Part shown: positions 35,382 through 45,738 of the stretch, in pieces
How the letters are laid out: each line of letters starts with the position of its first letter
Numbering within the stretch: position 1 is the stretch's first letter
Source of the DNA: Variovorax sp. CF079
GTDB lineage: Bacteria; Pseudomonadota; Gammaproteobacteria; Burkholderiales; Burkholderiaceae_C
Direction: 5' to 3'
NCBI RefSeq assembly: GCF_900101545.1
Contig: NZ_FMZU01000019.1
Location: 1 to 64,000 of the forward strand
DNA: 64,000 nt
Notes under the pieces: generated by a model
What the model was told of the DNA's origin: nothing
The model's input: only the letters and a program-made list of their open reading frames with translations
Databases searched by the model: none
Position numbers and translations under genes: made by a program

Positions 35382-36056
35382 ATGCCTTTTCGCAGACACC
35401 ACCATGCGTCGCCATCAGCCGCTGCGTTCGATGACCGCGCGCACAGCGCGTCGATCGGCACGCTGGCCACGGCTTTTTGCGTGGGCGGTGTGCTGATCCT
35501 GCTTGCGCTCGCGACCGCCCGGGCGACCCGCACCGAACGCGTGGGCGGCCCCGCCGATGGCGCGCCGCTGATGCGCGCGCCGCTCCAGGTGGTGGCGCCA
35601 GTCGACCTGCAGCGTTACGCCGGCCTGTGGCACGAACAGGCCCGCCTGCCCAACCGCTTCCAGAAGCAGTGCGCGGGCCCGGCCACGGCCGAGTACACGC
35701 TGCTGGGTGATGGCCAGATGGAGGTTCGCAACCGCTGCATCCTGGACGACGGCAGCTTCGACGAAGCGGTCGGCGTGGCGCGCGTGGCACCGGTTGCCGG
35801 CCAGCCGGGCGCAGGCCGCCTCGAAGTGCGCTTCGCGCCTGAATGGCTCGGCTGGCTGCCCGCAGTCTGGGGCGACTACTGGATCCTGAAGCTCGACCGC
35901 GACTACCAGGTGGCGCTGGTCGGTACGCCGGACCGCAAGTACCTCTGGGTGCTGTCGCGTGCGCCGCGGCTGGACGACGCCGCGCTCGATGCCGAGCTCG
36001 ACTACGCGCGCTCGCTGGGCTTCGACGTCGACAAGGTCGAGTTGACCGGCAGGTAG
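35382..36056 (+). CDS. Blc-like lipocalin with N-terminal membrane anchor
   Basis: A 224-residue protein. Residues 24-45 form a hydrophobic anchor (TLATAFCVGGVLILLALATA); the lipocalin barrel begins at about residue 75 with YAGLWHEQARLPNRFQKQC, the bacterial Blc signature (GxWYExARLPN). WGDYWILKLD and YLWVLSRAP are the later conserved strands. Most Blc proteins are outer-membrane lipoproteins, but here a plain transmembrane anchor replaces the lipobox. It overlaps the convergent HAD gene by 55 bases at the 3' end. Confidence 0.88.
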   Translation: MPFRRHHHASPSAAAFDDRAHSASIGTLATAFCVGGVLILLALATARATRTERVGGPADGAPLMRAPLQVVAPVDLQRYAGLWHEQARLPNRFQKQCAGPATAEYTLLGDGQMEVRNRCILDDGSFDEAVGVARVAPVAGQPGAGRLEVRFAPEWLGWLPAVWGDYWILKLDRDYQVALVGTPDRKYLWVLSRAPRLDDAALDAELDYARSLGFDVDKVELTGR

Positions 36057-36664
36057 GCCGCGAGCTGCGCCGGCAAGGCGCTGGGCCGCTCGCAATGGAT
36101 GGCCTGCCACCCGAGTTCGCGCGCCGCCACCACATTGGCCAGCGAGTCGTCGATGAAGACGGTGTCCGCAGCCGCCAGGCGGTAGCGCGCGGTCAGCAGC
36201 TCGTAGATCTCGCGCTGCGGCTTGATCATGCGCACGTCGCCTGAAAAGATGCCGCCGTCAAACCAACGGAAAAAGGCGTGGCGCTCTTCGAGCACGCGCG
36301 CATAGGGCACCGGCATGTTGGAGAGGTAGTAGAGCCGCAGGTCCTCCCCCGCATCGCGGCGCGCACGCAGCCCGTCGAGCAGATCGATGGTGACAGCAAT
36401 CGGCTCCAGGCGCTCGCCCATGGGCGCCAGCGCCTCGTTGAGCCGGCCGACCGGCAGCGAAAGCCGCAGCGCCATCCGCCCGATGGCGTCGTCGAGGCTG
36501 TGCGTGCCGCGGTCGAAACCCAGCCAGTCCTCGTGGTGGAACATCTCGCGCGCGAGCGCATGTGCGGCTTCGGCGGTGGGCGCGTGACGCATGAACTGGG
36601 ACTGGACGAGCAGCACCGGCTCCCAGGTCAGTAATACAGCGCCCAGATCGAAGACCACGTTCAT
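36002..36664 (-). CDS. HAD-superfamily phosphatase, YihX-like
   Basis: A 220-residue HAD-IA hydrolase. Motif I is VFDLGAVLLTW with Asp6 (the DLG form, as in YihX), motif II LSNMP with Ser115, motif III IKPQREIY with Lys148 and motif IV FIDDSLANV with Asp172-Asp173. E. coli YihX dephosphorylates alpha-glucose-1-phosphate, so a sugar phosphatase is a reasonable guess. Its ATG overlaps the stop of the ABC ATPase gene in an ATGA, placing it at the end of the importer operon. The 3' end overlaps the lipocalin gene. Confidence 0.85.
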   Translation of the reverse strand: MNVVFDLGAVLLTWEPVLLVQSQFMRHAPTAEAAHALAREMFHHEDWLGFDRGTHSLDDAIGRMALRLSLPVGRLNEALAPMGERLEPIAVTIDLLDGLRARRDAGEDLRLYYLSNMPVPYARVLEERHAFFRWFDGGIFSGDVRMIKPQREIYELLTARYRLAAADTVFIDDSLANVVAARELGWQAIHCERPSALPAQLAAYLPVNSTLSTSKPSERA

Positions 36665-37707
36665 GCGGCGGCCGGTACGACGGAAACGCCATGCATGGCG
36701 AGGGACAGCGTCGTCTGGGCGCCGGCGGTCAGCGGACGGGACAGATCCGCGGAAACCACGAACACAGAACCGAGCGCAGTGTCGAAGGCGTATTCGTAGA
36801 CGCTGCCCAGATAGGCAGCCTTGCGCAAGGTCGCAGGCAGGCCGACGGCAGCGCCGATCTGCCACGCTTCGGGCCTGACGGCGACCTTCACGACGCCCGG
36901 CGCGATGTCATAGCGCAATGGCAGCGTCAGCGGCCCGAGCTCGACGCGGCCTTCGGGCTGTGCCACGGCGGGAAACACCATGGCCTCGCCCATGAAACCA
37001 GCCACGAACTCGCTTTCCGGATGGCCGTAAAGCTGCTGGGGGGTGCCGCGCTGCGCGATCACGCCATGATCCATCACGATGATCTGGTCGCTGACCGCGA
37101 GGGCCTCGCTCTGGTCGTGCGTGACATAAGCGACCGTCAAGCCGAGCCGCTGCTGCAGGCTGCGAATTTCCTCGCGCATCTCGCGCCGCAGCCGCGCGTC
37201 GAGGTTCGACAAGGGTTCGTCGAAAAGCAGCACCGCGGGTTCCAGCACCAGCGCACGCGCGAGCGCCACGCGCTGCTGCTGGCCGCCGGAAAGCTCGCTC
37301 GGCAGCCGTTCGTCGAAACCGACCAGGCCGACTCCCTTGAGCGCGTCACGTGCGCGCGCCATCGCCTCGTTTTTCCTTACGCCGCTCATCTTCAGGCCGT
37401 AGCTCACGTTCTCGATCACGTTCATGTGAGGGAACAGCGCGTAGCTCTGGAACATCATGCTCACATTCCGATCGGCCGGACCGAGCGTGGTGACATCGCG
37501 GCCGCCCATGATGATCGAGCCGAAACTCGGCGACTCCAGCCCGGCGATCATGCGCAGAGTCGTCGTCTTGCCGCAGCCGGAGGGGCCGAGGATGGTGGTC
37601 AGGGTGCCTTCGGGCACTTCGAAGCTGATGCCCTTCACGGCGAGCGGCGCGTTCGCGTCGCTGCCATAGCGCTTGGTGACGTTGTGGAGTTCGATGCCGT
37701 TGCTCAT
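36661..37707 (-). CDS. ABC transporter ATP-binding protein (AfuC/FbpC type)
   Basis: A 348-residue ATPase of the MalK/FbpC clade: Walker A GPSGCGKT at 41-48, Q-loop FQSYALFPHMNV, signature LSGGQQQR at 139-146, Walker B LLFDEP, and a C-terminal TOBE-like domain (VKVAVRPE) that often regulates activity. It lies 14 bases downstream of the fused permease gene and is coupled to the HAD gene. It energises import of the ligand bound by the protein at 39949. Confidence 0.93.
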   Translation of the reverse strand: MSNGIELHNVTKRYGSDANAPLAVKGISFEVPEGTLTTILGPSGCGKTTTLRMIAGLESPSFGSIIMGGRDVTTLGPADRNVSMMFQSYALFPHMNVIENVSYGLKMSGVRKNEAMARARDALKGVGLVGFDERLPSELSGGQQQRVALARALVLEPAVLLFDEPLSNLDARLRREMREEIRSLQQRLGLTVAYVTHDQSEALAVSDQIIVMDHGVIAQRGTPQQLYGHPESEFVAGFMGEAMVFPAVAQPEGRVELGPLTLPLRYDIAPGVVKVAVRPEAWQIGAAVGLPATLRKAAYLGSVYEYAFDTALGSVFVVSADLSRPLTAGAQTTLSLAMHGVSVVPAAA

Positions 37708-37721
37708 GTGTCGGTCCGTGT

Positions 37722-39947
37722 TCAAGGCGCCGCGACCGCGATGGTCGGCGCGCCGGCCTTGCGCCGCCCCAGTTTGCGCTCGCCGACGACGAACTGCACG
37801 AGCGCAATCGCGAGCGACATCAGGATCATCAGCACCGTGCAGTAGGCCAGGGCAATGCCGTAATCGCCGTTGCCGACGCGGCCGATGATGTACGTGGTGG
37901 CGAGTTCGTTCTCGGCCGTGACGAGGAAGATGACCGCGCTCACGGTCGTCATCGCGCGGACGAAGCTGTAAATCAGCGCAGCAACCAGCGCCGGCTTCAA
38001 CAGCGGCAGCACGACCTTGAAGAGGGTCTGCGACGTGGACGCGCGCAGCATCAGCGACGCCTCGTCGAGCGAGCGATCGAGCTGCTTGAAAGCCGCCGTG
38101 CCCGCACGCACGCCGACGGGAAGGTTCCTGAACATGAAGCACAGCACGATGATGAGACCGGTGCCGGTCAGCTCGAGCGGCGGCACGTTGAAGGCGAGAA
38201 TGTAGCTCACGCCGAGCACCGTGCCCGGAATGGCGAAAGCGAGCAAGGCTGCGAACTCGAAGGCACCCTGTCCCCGGAATTCGTTGCGTGCCAGCAGCCA
38301 TGCGATCAGCAGTCCAAGGCCCGCCGTCAACGGCGCCGAGATGCCCGCGAGCTTGAGCGTCGTGAGCAACGAGTTCCAGGCCGTACCTGCCCAGACGAGA
38401 CCGAACTGCCCCCACTCCAGCGCAAACGCGGTCTTGAAGTGAACGAGCGTGAGGGTGTAGTCGCGCCCCCAGGTCTGGACGAAGCCGCCCGCGAAGGCGA
38501 ACAGGTAGACGACCACCGTGAAAGCGATCCACGGCAGCGCGATGCAATAGATCGTGCGACGCACGCCATCGGGCAGTGCCATGGCGATCCCGGCGTCGCC
38601 CTTGCCGCTCACGGTGGTGTAGTTCTGCTTGCCGAGCACGCCTCGCTGGATCGCGAACACGCCGAGCGCGAAGATCGTGAGTACCCAGGCCAGCGAGGCG
38701 GCGCGGCCCTGGTCATACTGTGCGCCGACGATCGCGAAGAAAATGTCGGTCGACAGCACCGAGAATTGCCCGCCCACCACCACCGGGTTGCCGAAATCCG
38801 CAATGCTCTCGATGAAACCCACGAGAAATGCGTTGGCCAGTCCCGGCTTGAGCAAAGGCAGCGTGACGGTGAAGAAGGTGCGCCGGCGGTTGGCGCGCAG
38901 CATCTGCGCGGCCTCTTCCAGGCTCGGCGCCACGCCCTGCACCACGCCCCGCATGATCATGAATGCGATCGGGGTGAAGGCAAACAGCTGGGCCACGAGC
39001 ACGCCCGGCATGCCGTAGAACCAGCGCGTCGGCTCGATGCCGAAGCTGCTCTCGAGCACCTGATTCACGACACCTGCACGACCGAACAACAGGATCAGGC
39101 CGAGCCCGACGACGAAGGGCGGCGTGATGATGGGCAGCAGGGCCAGCACGCGCAACGGACCCTGCCAGCGCTTGCCGCCGCGCTCGGCCATCAACGCCAT
39201 CAAGGTCCCGAGAAGAGTGGTGCCGGCGGCAGTGAGCAGCGCAAGGACCAGCGTGTTCCACGCCACGCCGCAGCGCACGCCGCCGGAGAGGCAGTTCAAC
39301 CCCCAGACGCGCTCGGTGCCGATGCGAGCGCCGAATGCGGCCAGCGACCAGCGGCCGTCTTCGTCGAAGAAAGCGCCTGCAAGCGCCTTGCTCACGGGGT
39401 ACGCGATGAAGAGCGCCATCAGCACGCCGCAGCCGATTACCGACGCCGAGACGAACAGATCGCCCTTGAAGAATCCCAGCCGCGCCAGCCCGAAGGCGAA
39501 AAGCATTACCAGCGCCGCCAAGGCGATGAAGCCGCCCGCGCCGATGCCGAACTGGTTGATCGGCAGCTCACCAAGGTAGGTGTTGAGGGCGGCGAAGCTC
39601 CAGCCGCGCGCGCCGATCAAAAAGCCACTCGCCACCAAGCCGACCGCACCCGCGAACCCGCCCACGATCAGCAAACGGCCCTGGGCTCGGCCGGGACGCA
39701 GCAAGCCGCCCAAGACGCACACGCCGAGCCCGAAGAGGCCAACAAGGAGCCAGCTGCGGCCCTGCAGCCAGGCATGCATCACACCGTTCGCGCCCTCGGC
39801 TTGGCCGAAGATCTGCCCAAGGGCCTCGTACCAAGCGGTGTCCTGGATCGCGTACCAAGGCAACGCAAGGTAGCCGACCAACCCCACCGCAATGCATGCC
39901 CAGATGGGCTCGTTCGGCCGGCGCCCCGCCGTGGAAGCGGACTGCAC
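37722..39947 (-). CDS. ABC transporter permease, fused double-domain (AfuB/FbpB type)
   Basis: A 741-residue membrane protein with two binding-protein-dependent permease domains in one chain, as in FbpB and AfuB. A 200-residue N-terminal extension with about five extra hydrophobic segments precedes them. Each permease half has an ATPase-contact EAA loop (EEAAQMLRANRRRTFFTVTLP and DEASLMLRASTSQTLFKVVLP, both read in parts). One base separates its start region from the binding-protein stop, so the genes are tightly linked. Confidence 0.92.
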   Translation of the reverse strand: MQSASTAGRRPNEPIWACIAVGLVGYLALPWYAIQDTAWYEALGQIFGQAEGANGVMHAWLQGRSWLLVGLFGLGVCVLGGLLRPGRAQGRLLIVGGFAGAVGLVASGFLIGARGWSFAALNTYLGELPINQFGIGAGGFIALAALVMLFAFGLARLGFFKGDLFVSASVIGCGVLMALFIAYPVSKALAGAFFDEDGRWSLAAFGARIGTERVWGLNCLSGGVRCGVAWNTLVLALLTAAGTTLLGTLMALMAERGGKRWQGPLRVLALLPIITPPFVVGLGLILLFGRAGVVNQVLESSFGIEPTRWFYGMPGVLVAQLFAFTPIAFMIMRGVVQGVAPSLEEAAQMLRANRRRTFFTVTLPLLKPGLANAFLVGFIESIADFGNPVVVGGQFSVLSTDIFFAIVGAQYDQGRAASLAWVLTIFALGVFAIQRGVLGKQNYTTVSGKGDAGIAMALPDGVRRTIYCIALPWIAFTVVVYLFAFAGGFVQTWGRDYTLTLVHFKTAFALEWGQFGLVWAGTAWNSLLTTLKLAGISAPLTAGLGLLIAWLLARNEFRGQGAFEFAALLAFAIPGTVLGVSYILAFNVPPLELTGTGLIIVLCFMFRNLPVGVRAGTAAFKQLDRSLDEASLMLRASTSQTLFKVVLPLLKPALVAALIYSFVRAMTTVSAVIFLVTAENELATTYIIGRVGNGDYGIALAYCTVLMILMSLAIALVQFVVGERKLGRRKAGAPTIAVAAP

Positions 39948-39948
39948 G

Positions 39949-40959
39949 CTAGCGCGGCAGCGAGTTGACGTCCTTTTCCCAGCGCGCTATTAGGCGCCGG
40001 CGCTCGGCGCTCGCGCCGTACTTCGCATAGTCGTAGTCGATGAACTTGATCTTCTTGAAGTCAGGAATCCGCGGGTCGAGCTTCGCGTTCATGTTGCTCG
40101 GCAACTGAAACTGCTTGTTCGCGGCGCCGAGCTCCTGCGCGGAAGGCGTCAGCGCCCATTCGTAGAACTTCTTGGCGGCATCGAGGTTTCGCGAGCCCTT
40201 GATGATGCTCATCGAGCCGATCTCGGCGCCGGTGCCATCGGACGGGGTGATGGTTTCCACTGGAAAGCCCTGCATCTTCTCGCCGGGGCCATCATGCACG
40301 AAGCTGATGGAGACCGCCGTTTCACCGCGCGCCACGGCCTTGATGGGACCAGTGCCCGAGCGCGTGTATTGACCCACGTTCCTGTGCAGCGCCTTGAGGT
40401 ATTCATAGGCCTTGTCTTCGCCCATCAGTTGCACGAGCGTCGCGATCATGGTGTAGGCGGTGCCGCTGGAAGCCGGATTGGCCACCTGGATGTCGCCCTT
40501 GTATTCAGGCTTGAGCAGATCGGCCCAGGTCTTGGGCACCGGCAGCTTCTTCTTGGCCAGGAGTTCCGGGTTGTAGCCGAATCCCAGAGGCCCGGAATAG
40601 ATCCCGACGGTCTTGTAGCCGGACTGCTTGGCCTGCTGCTGTGCCCAGGGATGCAGCTGCGCCAGCGTGGGCGATTTGTATTCGAGCGTAAGGCCTTGTT
40701 CGGCCGCCTGCAGGTGCGGATCACCAGTGCCGCCGAACCAGATGTCGGTCTTGGGGTTGTCCTTTTCCGCGATGAGCTGCGCGAGCGCTTCACCCGAACC
40801 CTTGAGCGCCATGTTGATCTTAACGCCCGTCGTGCGCGCATAGACCGTCGAGATCACGTTGCACCACTCGGCCTGGACGGAGCAGATGACGTTGACGGTC
40901 TGTGCCGACACCGCGGCCGACAGGCCCATCAATGCCGCGACGGCGAAAAGCTTTTTCAT
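39949..40959 (-). CDS. ABC transporter periplasmic binding protein (AfuA/FbpA type)
   Basis: A 336-residue periplasmic binding protein with a signal peptide at residues 1-19 (AVSA-QT). The early CSVQAEWC pair, LIAEKDNPKTDIWFGGTGDP and LQAAEQGL match the AfuA-like branch of the ferric-binding-protein family; AfuA of Actinobacillus binds hexose phosphates, while FbpA binds ferric iron. No cluster of iron-ligand tyrosines is obvious, favouring a non-iron ligand, but this is inference. It is the first gene of the operon and faces zwf across 144 bases. Confidence 0.9.
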   Translation of the reverse strand: MKKLFAVAALMGLSAAVSAQTVNVICSVQAEWCNVISTVYARTTGVKINMALKGSGEALAQLIAEKDNPKTDIWFGGTGDPHLQAAEQGLTLEYKSPTLAQLHPWAQQQAKQSGYKTVGIYSGPLGFGYNPELLAKKKLPVPKTWADLLKPEYKGDIQVANPASSGTAYTMIATLVQLMGEDKAYEYLKALHRNVGQYTRSGTGPIKAVARGETAVSISFVHDGPGEKMQGFPVETITPSDGTGAEIGSMSIIKGSRNLDAAKKFYEWALTPSAQELGAANKQFQLPSNMNAKLDPRIPDFKKIKFIDYDYAKYGASAERRRLIARWEKDVNSLPR

Positions 40960-41103
40960 GGGAACCTCGCTCGAAAAACAAAAAAGGGCCCCGCGGGCCG
41001 ACCTTCAGCTTAGCGCGCCGGTGCCGTTGTCGGATCGGTACAAGTACCATTCGAGGTCAAGCTTCGTGCTCGGCATTTCACGCAACAACACGGATGTATC
41101 CCC

Positions 41104-42573
41104 ATGAGTTTTGACCTCGTCCTCTTCGGCGGCACCGGCGACCTCGCGTGGCGCAAGCTGATGCCGGCCTTGTTCCAGGCCTTCCGGCACGGCAGCCTGC
41201 CCGAAGACGGCCGCATCATCGGCGTCGCGCGCGACGATCTTTCCGACGACGGCTATCGCGAGCTGATCCAGTCGCGCTTCGAGGCGGTCGAGGGCGCCAA
41301 GCGGCCGACGCCCGAGGAGTTCAAGAGATTTGCCTCCATGCTCTACTTCCTGCGCATGGACCTGTCGAAGGCCGAGGACTACGCCAAGCTCGCCGATCTG
41401 CTCAAGACCCGCGACGCCACCACCGTCGTGATGTACCTCGCCACGGCGCCGGCGCTCTTCACGCAGGTGGTGGAGCAGATCGCCGCGGCCGGGCTCAACG
41501 GCCCGCAGACGCGCGTCGTGCTCGAAAAGCCGCTGGGCCACGACCTGGCCTCGAACCGGGCCATCAACAAGGCCGTGTGCAAGGTGCTGGACGAGCACCA
41601 AGTGTTCCGCATCGACCACTACCTGGGCAAGCCCTCGGTGCAGAACCTGTTCGCGATGCGCTTCGGCAACGCGCTGTTCGAGCCGATCTGGCGCCGCGAG
41701 CACATCGCCAACATCCAGATCACGATCGCCGAAGACCTCGGCGTCGAGAAGCGCGGCGCCTTCTACGACCAGACCGGGGCGCTGCGCGACATGGTGCAGA
41801 ACCACGCGCTGCAGCTGGTCTGCGCGATCGGCATGGAGCCGCCGATCAATGCGCACGCCGACGCGATCCGCGACGAAAAACTGAAGGTGCTGCGCGCGCT
41901 GAAGCCGTGGACTGCGGAGTCGATCGGCCTGCACGCGATCCGCGGGCAATACACCTCGGGCACGGCCTACGGCGAGCGCGTGCCGGGCTACCGCGACGAG
42001 CCTGGCGTGGACCCCGAGAGCCGCACCGAGACCTTCGTCGCGCTGCGCACCGAGATCGCCAACTGGCGCTGGGCCGGCGTACCGCTCTACATCCGCACCG
42101 GCAAGCGGCTGGCCTCGCGCGATGCGCGCATCGAGGTCAACTTCAGGCCGACGCCGCATGCGATCTTTCGCGCGCCGCCCAGCGCGGTCAACAAGCTCGT
42201 GATCAACCTCCAGCCCAAGGACGGCCTGGAGCTGCACATGCTCGCGCAGGCGCAGGACAACCGCCAGCGCAACGGCAACCGCCGTGCCGGCCCGCAGCTC
42301 GCACCGGTGCAGCTGGACCTCGACTTCGACAAGCGCTTCGGCGCCGAGCGCGTGGGTGCCTACGAACGCCTGCTGCTCGACGTGATCGACGGCCGGCTCA
42401 ACCTGTTCGTGCGCAGCGACGAGCAGGAAGAGGCGTGGCGCTGGGTCGAGCCGCTGATCGACAGCTGGGCCTCGGACGGCGTGCCGCGCCCTTACGCAGC
42501 GGGCACCTGGGGGCCGAGCGCATCGAGCGCGATGATCGCGCGCGACGGCTTCGCCTGGAGCGAAGAGCAGTAG
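41104..42573 (+). CDS. zwf: Glucose-6-phosphate 1-dehydrogenase
   Basis: A 489-residue G6PDH, full length. It oxidises glucose-6-phosphate to 6-phosphogluconolactone with NADP, feeding the pentose-phosphate and Entner-Doudoroff routes. Motifs: the nucleotide loop FGGTGDLAWRKLMPAL at 8-23, the active-site RIDHYLGKPSVQN at 169-181, and EKPLGHDLASN before it. It is transcribed away from the Afu-type importer. The pgl and edd genes often found nearby are not in the window. Confidence 0.97.
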   Translation: MSFDLVLFGGTGDLAWRKLMPALFQAFRHGSLPEDGRIIGVARDDLSDDGYRELIQSRFEAVEGAKRPTPEEFKRFASMLYFLRMDLSKAEDYAKLADLLKTRDATTVVMYLATAPALFTQVVEQIAAAGLNGPQTRVVLEKPLGHDLASNRAINKAVCKVLDEHQVFRIDHYLGKPSVQNLFAMRFGNALFEPIWRREHIANIQITIAEDLGVEKRGAFYDQTGALRDMVQNHALQLVCAIGMEPPINAHADAIRDEKLKVLRALKPWTAESIGLHAIRGQYTSGTAYGERVPGYRDEPGVDPESRTETFVALRTEIANWRWAGVPLYIRTGKRLASRDARIEVNFRPTPHAIFRAPPSAVNKLVINLQPKDGLELHMLAQAQDNRQRNGNRRAGPQLAPVQLDLDFDKRFGAERVGAYERLLLDVIDGRLNLFVRSDEQEEAWRWVEPLIDSWASDGVPRPYAAGTWGPSASSAMIARDGFAWSEEQ

Positions 42574-42581
42574 CTGAGCAC

Positions 42582-42676
42582 ACCCCCAGGCTGCGCGCAC
42601 TTTGTGTCGCTTCGCCAACCCCCTTGCAGGGGGCAACACCAGCGGCCCGGCGCAGCCGGTTCCGCGGTGTTTCTGG
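42582..42676. repeat. GC-rich intergenic repeat, copy A
   Basis: Non-coding GC-rich block containing TGTGTCGCTTCGCC, a small CCCCCTTGCAGGGGG hairpin and GCGGCCCGGCG. The reverse complement of 45644-45737 carries the same landmarks in the same order (GTGTGCTTCGCC, CCGAGGGGG, GCGGCCCGGCG). The two copies are inverted relative to each other and bracket dppF-dppD-dppC-like genes. Such blocks are common between genes in Comamonadaceae. Confidence 0.6.
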
Positions 42677-42685
42677 AATGGGGCG

Positions 42686-43686
<1,001 letters not shown>

Positions 43687-43690
<4 letters not shown>

Positions 43691-44679
43691 GCCGCAATCC
43701 CGTCGATCGGCGCCGCGCTGTGCGCAGCGTGCAGCCAGCAGGCAGCGCGGGTCGCGCCCGCGTTGAGCAGGTCGGGCCGCTCTTGCAGGCAGCGGTCGAA
43801 GACGCGCGGGCAACGCGGGTTGTAGGCGCATCCGCGCGGGATGGCATTGAGGCGGGGCATGGCGCCGTCGATCTGGTTGAGGCGTTCGCGGTCCATCGTC
43901 ATGTCGGGGATGGCGGCCATGAGGCCCGAGGTGTAGGGATGCGCGGGCTGGTGGATCACCTCCTGCACCGGTCCTATCTCGGCCACGCGGCCGGCGTACA
44001 TCACCGCCACGCGATCGCAGGTCTCGGCGATCACGCCCATGTCGTGGGTGATCAGCATGACGGCGGCGCCGCGGTCCTTGCAGATCTTCTTGAGCAACTG
44101 GATGATCTGCGCCTGGATCGACACGTCCAGCGCGGTGGTGGGCTCGTCGGCGACGATCAGCTTCGGCTCGGCCGCCAGCGCGAGCGCAATCACCACGCGC
44201 TGGCGCATGCCGCCGGAGAACTGGTGCGGATAGTGGTCGATGCGCTGCTCGGCACCCGGGATGCCGGTGTCCTGCAAGAGGCCGATGGCGCGCCGGCGCG
44301 CTTCTTGCTCGCTCACGGGCAGGTGGGTGCGGATGGTCTCCGTCAATTGCCGCCCGATGGTGTAGAGCGGGTTCAGCGAGGTCAGCGGGTCCTGGAAGAT
44401 GGCGCCGATCTTGCGGCCGCGGATGTGGCGCATGGCCTCGTGGCCCAGGTTGTCGATGCGCTGCCCTTCGAGCCGGATCTCGCCGCTGGCGATGCGCCCC
44501 GGTGGCTCGAGCAGTCCGATGATGGCCGCGCCGGTGAGCGATTTTCCGGCGCCGGATTCGCCGACCACGCCGAGGATTTCGCCGGGTGCGATCTCGAAGG
44601 AGATGTCGTCCAGCGCGCGCAGCGTGCCGCGCCGGTGCGGGAATTCGACGACCAGATGGTTGACTTGCAGAAGGCTCAT
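43687..44679 (-). CDS. Dipeptide/oligopeptide ABC transporter ATP-binding protein (DppD type)
   Basis: A 330-residue ATPase with Walker A GESGAGKS, FQDPLTSLNPLY, signature FSGGMRQRVVIALALA and LIVADEPTTALD. The C-terminal extension carries GCAYNPRCPRVFDRC. It pairs with the DppF-type subunit, to which it is translationally coupled, and follows the DppC-type permease by 19 bases. Confidence 0.92.
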
Positions 44680-44698
44680 GTGCGGTGCTCCACCTTCT

Positions 44699-45610
44699 TC
44701 AGCGCAAGCGTGGGTTGAGGGCGTCGCGCAACCAGTCGCCCAGCAGGTTCACGCTGAGCGCGATCAGGACCAGCATCGCGCCCGGGAACACGGTGATCCA
44801 CCATTCGCCCGAGAACAGGTAGTCGTTGCCGACGCGGATCAGCGTGCCCAGCGAGGGCGAAGTCGGCGGTACGCCGACGCCCAGGAAGGACAGCGTGGCC
44901 TCGGTGATGATGGCCGTGGCGACCTGGATGGTCGCCAGCACCAGCACCGGGCCCATCACGTTCGGCAGCACGTGGCGCACCATGATGCGCCAGGGGGACA
45001 CGCCGGTCACGCGGGCCGCCTGCACGTATTCCTTGTTGCGCTCGACCAGCGTGGAACCGCGCACGGTGCGCGCGTACTGCACCCAGCCGGTGAGCGAGAT
45101 CGAAATGATCAGGACGCCGAAGGCCACCGAGTCGTGCGCATTCGGAAACAAGGCACGGCCGACGCCGGCGATCAGCAAGGCGACCAGGATCGGCGGGAAG
45201 GACAGCATCACGTCGCACACCCGCATCAGGAAGGCGTCGAGCCAGCCGCCCCAGAAGCCGGCCAGGAGTCCGAACAGCACGCCGACGATGACCGAGAGCA
45301 TCACCGACACGAGGCCGACGACCAGCGAGATGCGCGCACCGTAGATCAGCGCAGAAAGGATGTCGCGGCCCTGGTCGTCGGTGCCGAGCAGGTACTTGCG
45401 TGTGCCCTCGGACTCCCAGGCGGGCGGCAGGCGCGCATCGCCGAGCTCGAGCGCGGCCAGGTCGAAGGGGTTGTGCGGCGACACCCAGCCGGCGAACACC
45501 GAGCAGAAGATGCAGACGAAGGCGATCGCGGCGGCCAGCATCGCGACCGGCGAGCTGCGAAAGCTGTGGCCGACATCACTGTCCAGCCAGCGGGCTAAGG
45601 TTTTTTTCAT
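44699..45610 (-). CDS. Dipeptide ABC transporter permease (DppC type)
   Basis: A 303-residue permease with an N-terminal membrane segment (PVAMLAAAIAFVCIFCSVFAG), the OppC-type LLGTDDQGRDILSALIYGAR block and the contact loop VTGVSPWRIMVRHVLPNVMG. It lies downstream of a binding-protein gene with a 128-base gap holding a GC-rich repeat, so it may have separate expression from the upstream part of the cluster. Confidence 0.92.
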   Translation of the reverse strand: MKKTLARWLDSDVGHSFRSSPVAMLAAAIAFVCIFCSVFAGWVSPHNPFDLAALELGDARLPPAWESEGTRKYLLGTDDQGRDILSALIYGARISLVVGLVSVMLSVIVGVLFGLLAGFWGGWLDAFLMRVCDVMLSFPPILVALLIAGVGRALFPNAHDSVAFGVLIISISLTGWVQYARTVRGSTLVERNKEYVQAARVTGVSPWRIMVRHVLPNVMGPVLVLATIQVATAIITEATLSFLGVGVPPTSPSLGTLIRVGNDYLFSGEWWITVFPGAMLVLIALSVNLLGDWLRDALNPRLR

Positions 45611-45643
45611 CGGGTTGTGGGAGCGAATTCCGCGGGGCGCAGA

Positions 45644-45737
45644 CTAGGCCGCCGCCGGGCCGCCCCAAGGCGGCCGAGCCTCCCCCTCGGGCGGTGGCGA
45701 AGCACACGAAGTGGCAAGCCGGGGGGGCCGTCATTTT
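45644..45737. repeat. GC-rich intergenic repeat, copy B
   Basis: Inverted counterpart of the repeat at 42582-42676, lying in the gap between the DppC-type gene and the binding-protein gene. It contains GGCCGCCCCAAGGCGGCC, a strong potential hairpin, and ends next to the binding-protein stop. It has no coding content. Confidence 0.6.
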
Positions 45738-45738
45738 T

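Noticed and set aside
36664..36865. Longer N-terminus for the HAD phosphatase
   Set aside because: The extension lies antiparallel in frame to the ATPase gene and lacks HAD features; motif I begins right after the ATG at 36664.
38439..39968. Open frame of 509 codons on the plus strand opposite the fused permease
   Set aside because: Gln/Glu/His/Arg-rich composition from reverse reading of a membrane protein gene; the opposite strand holds a well-supported permease.
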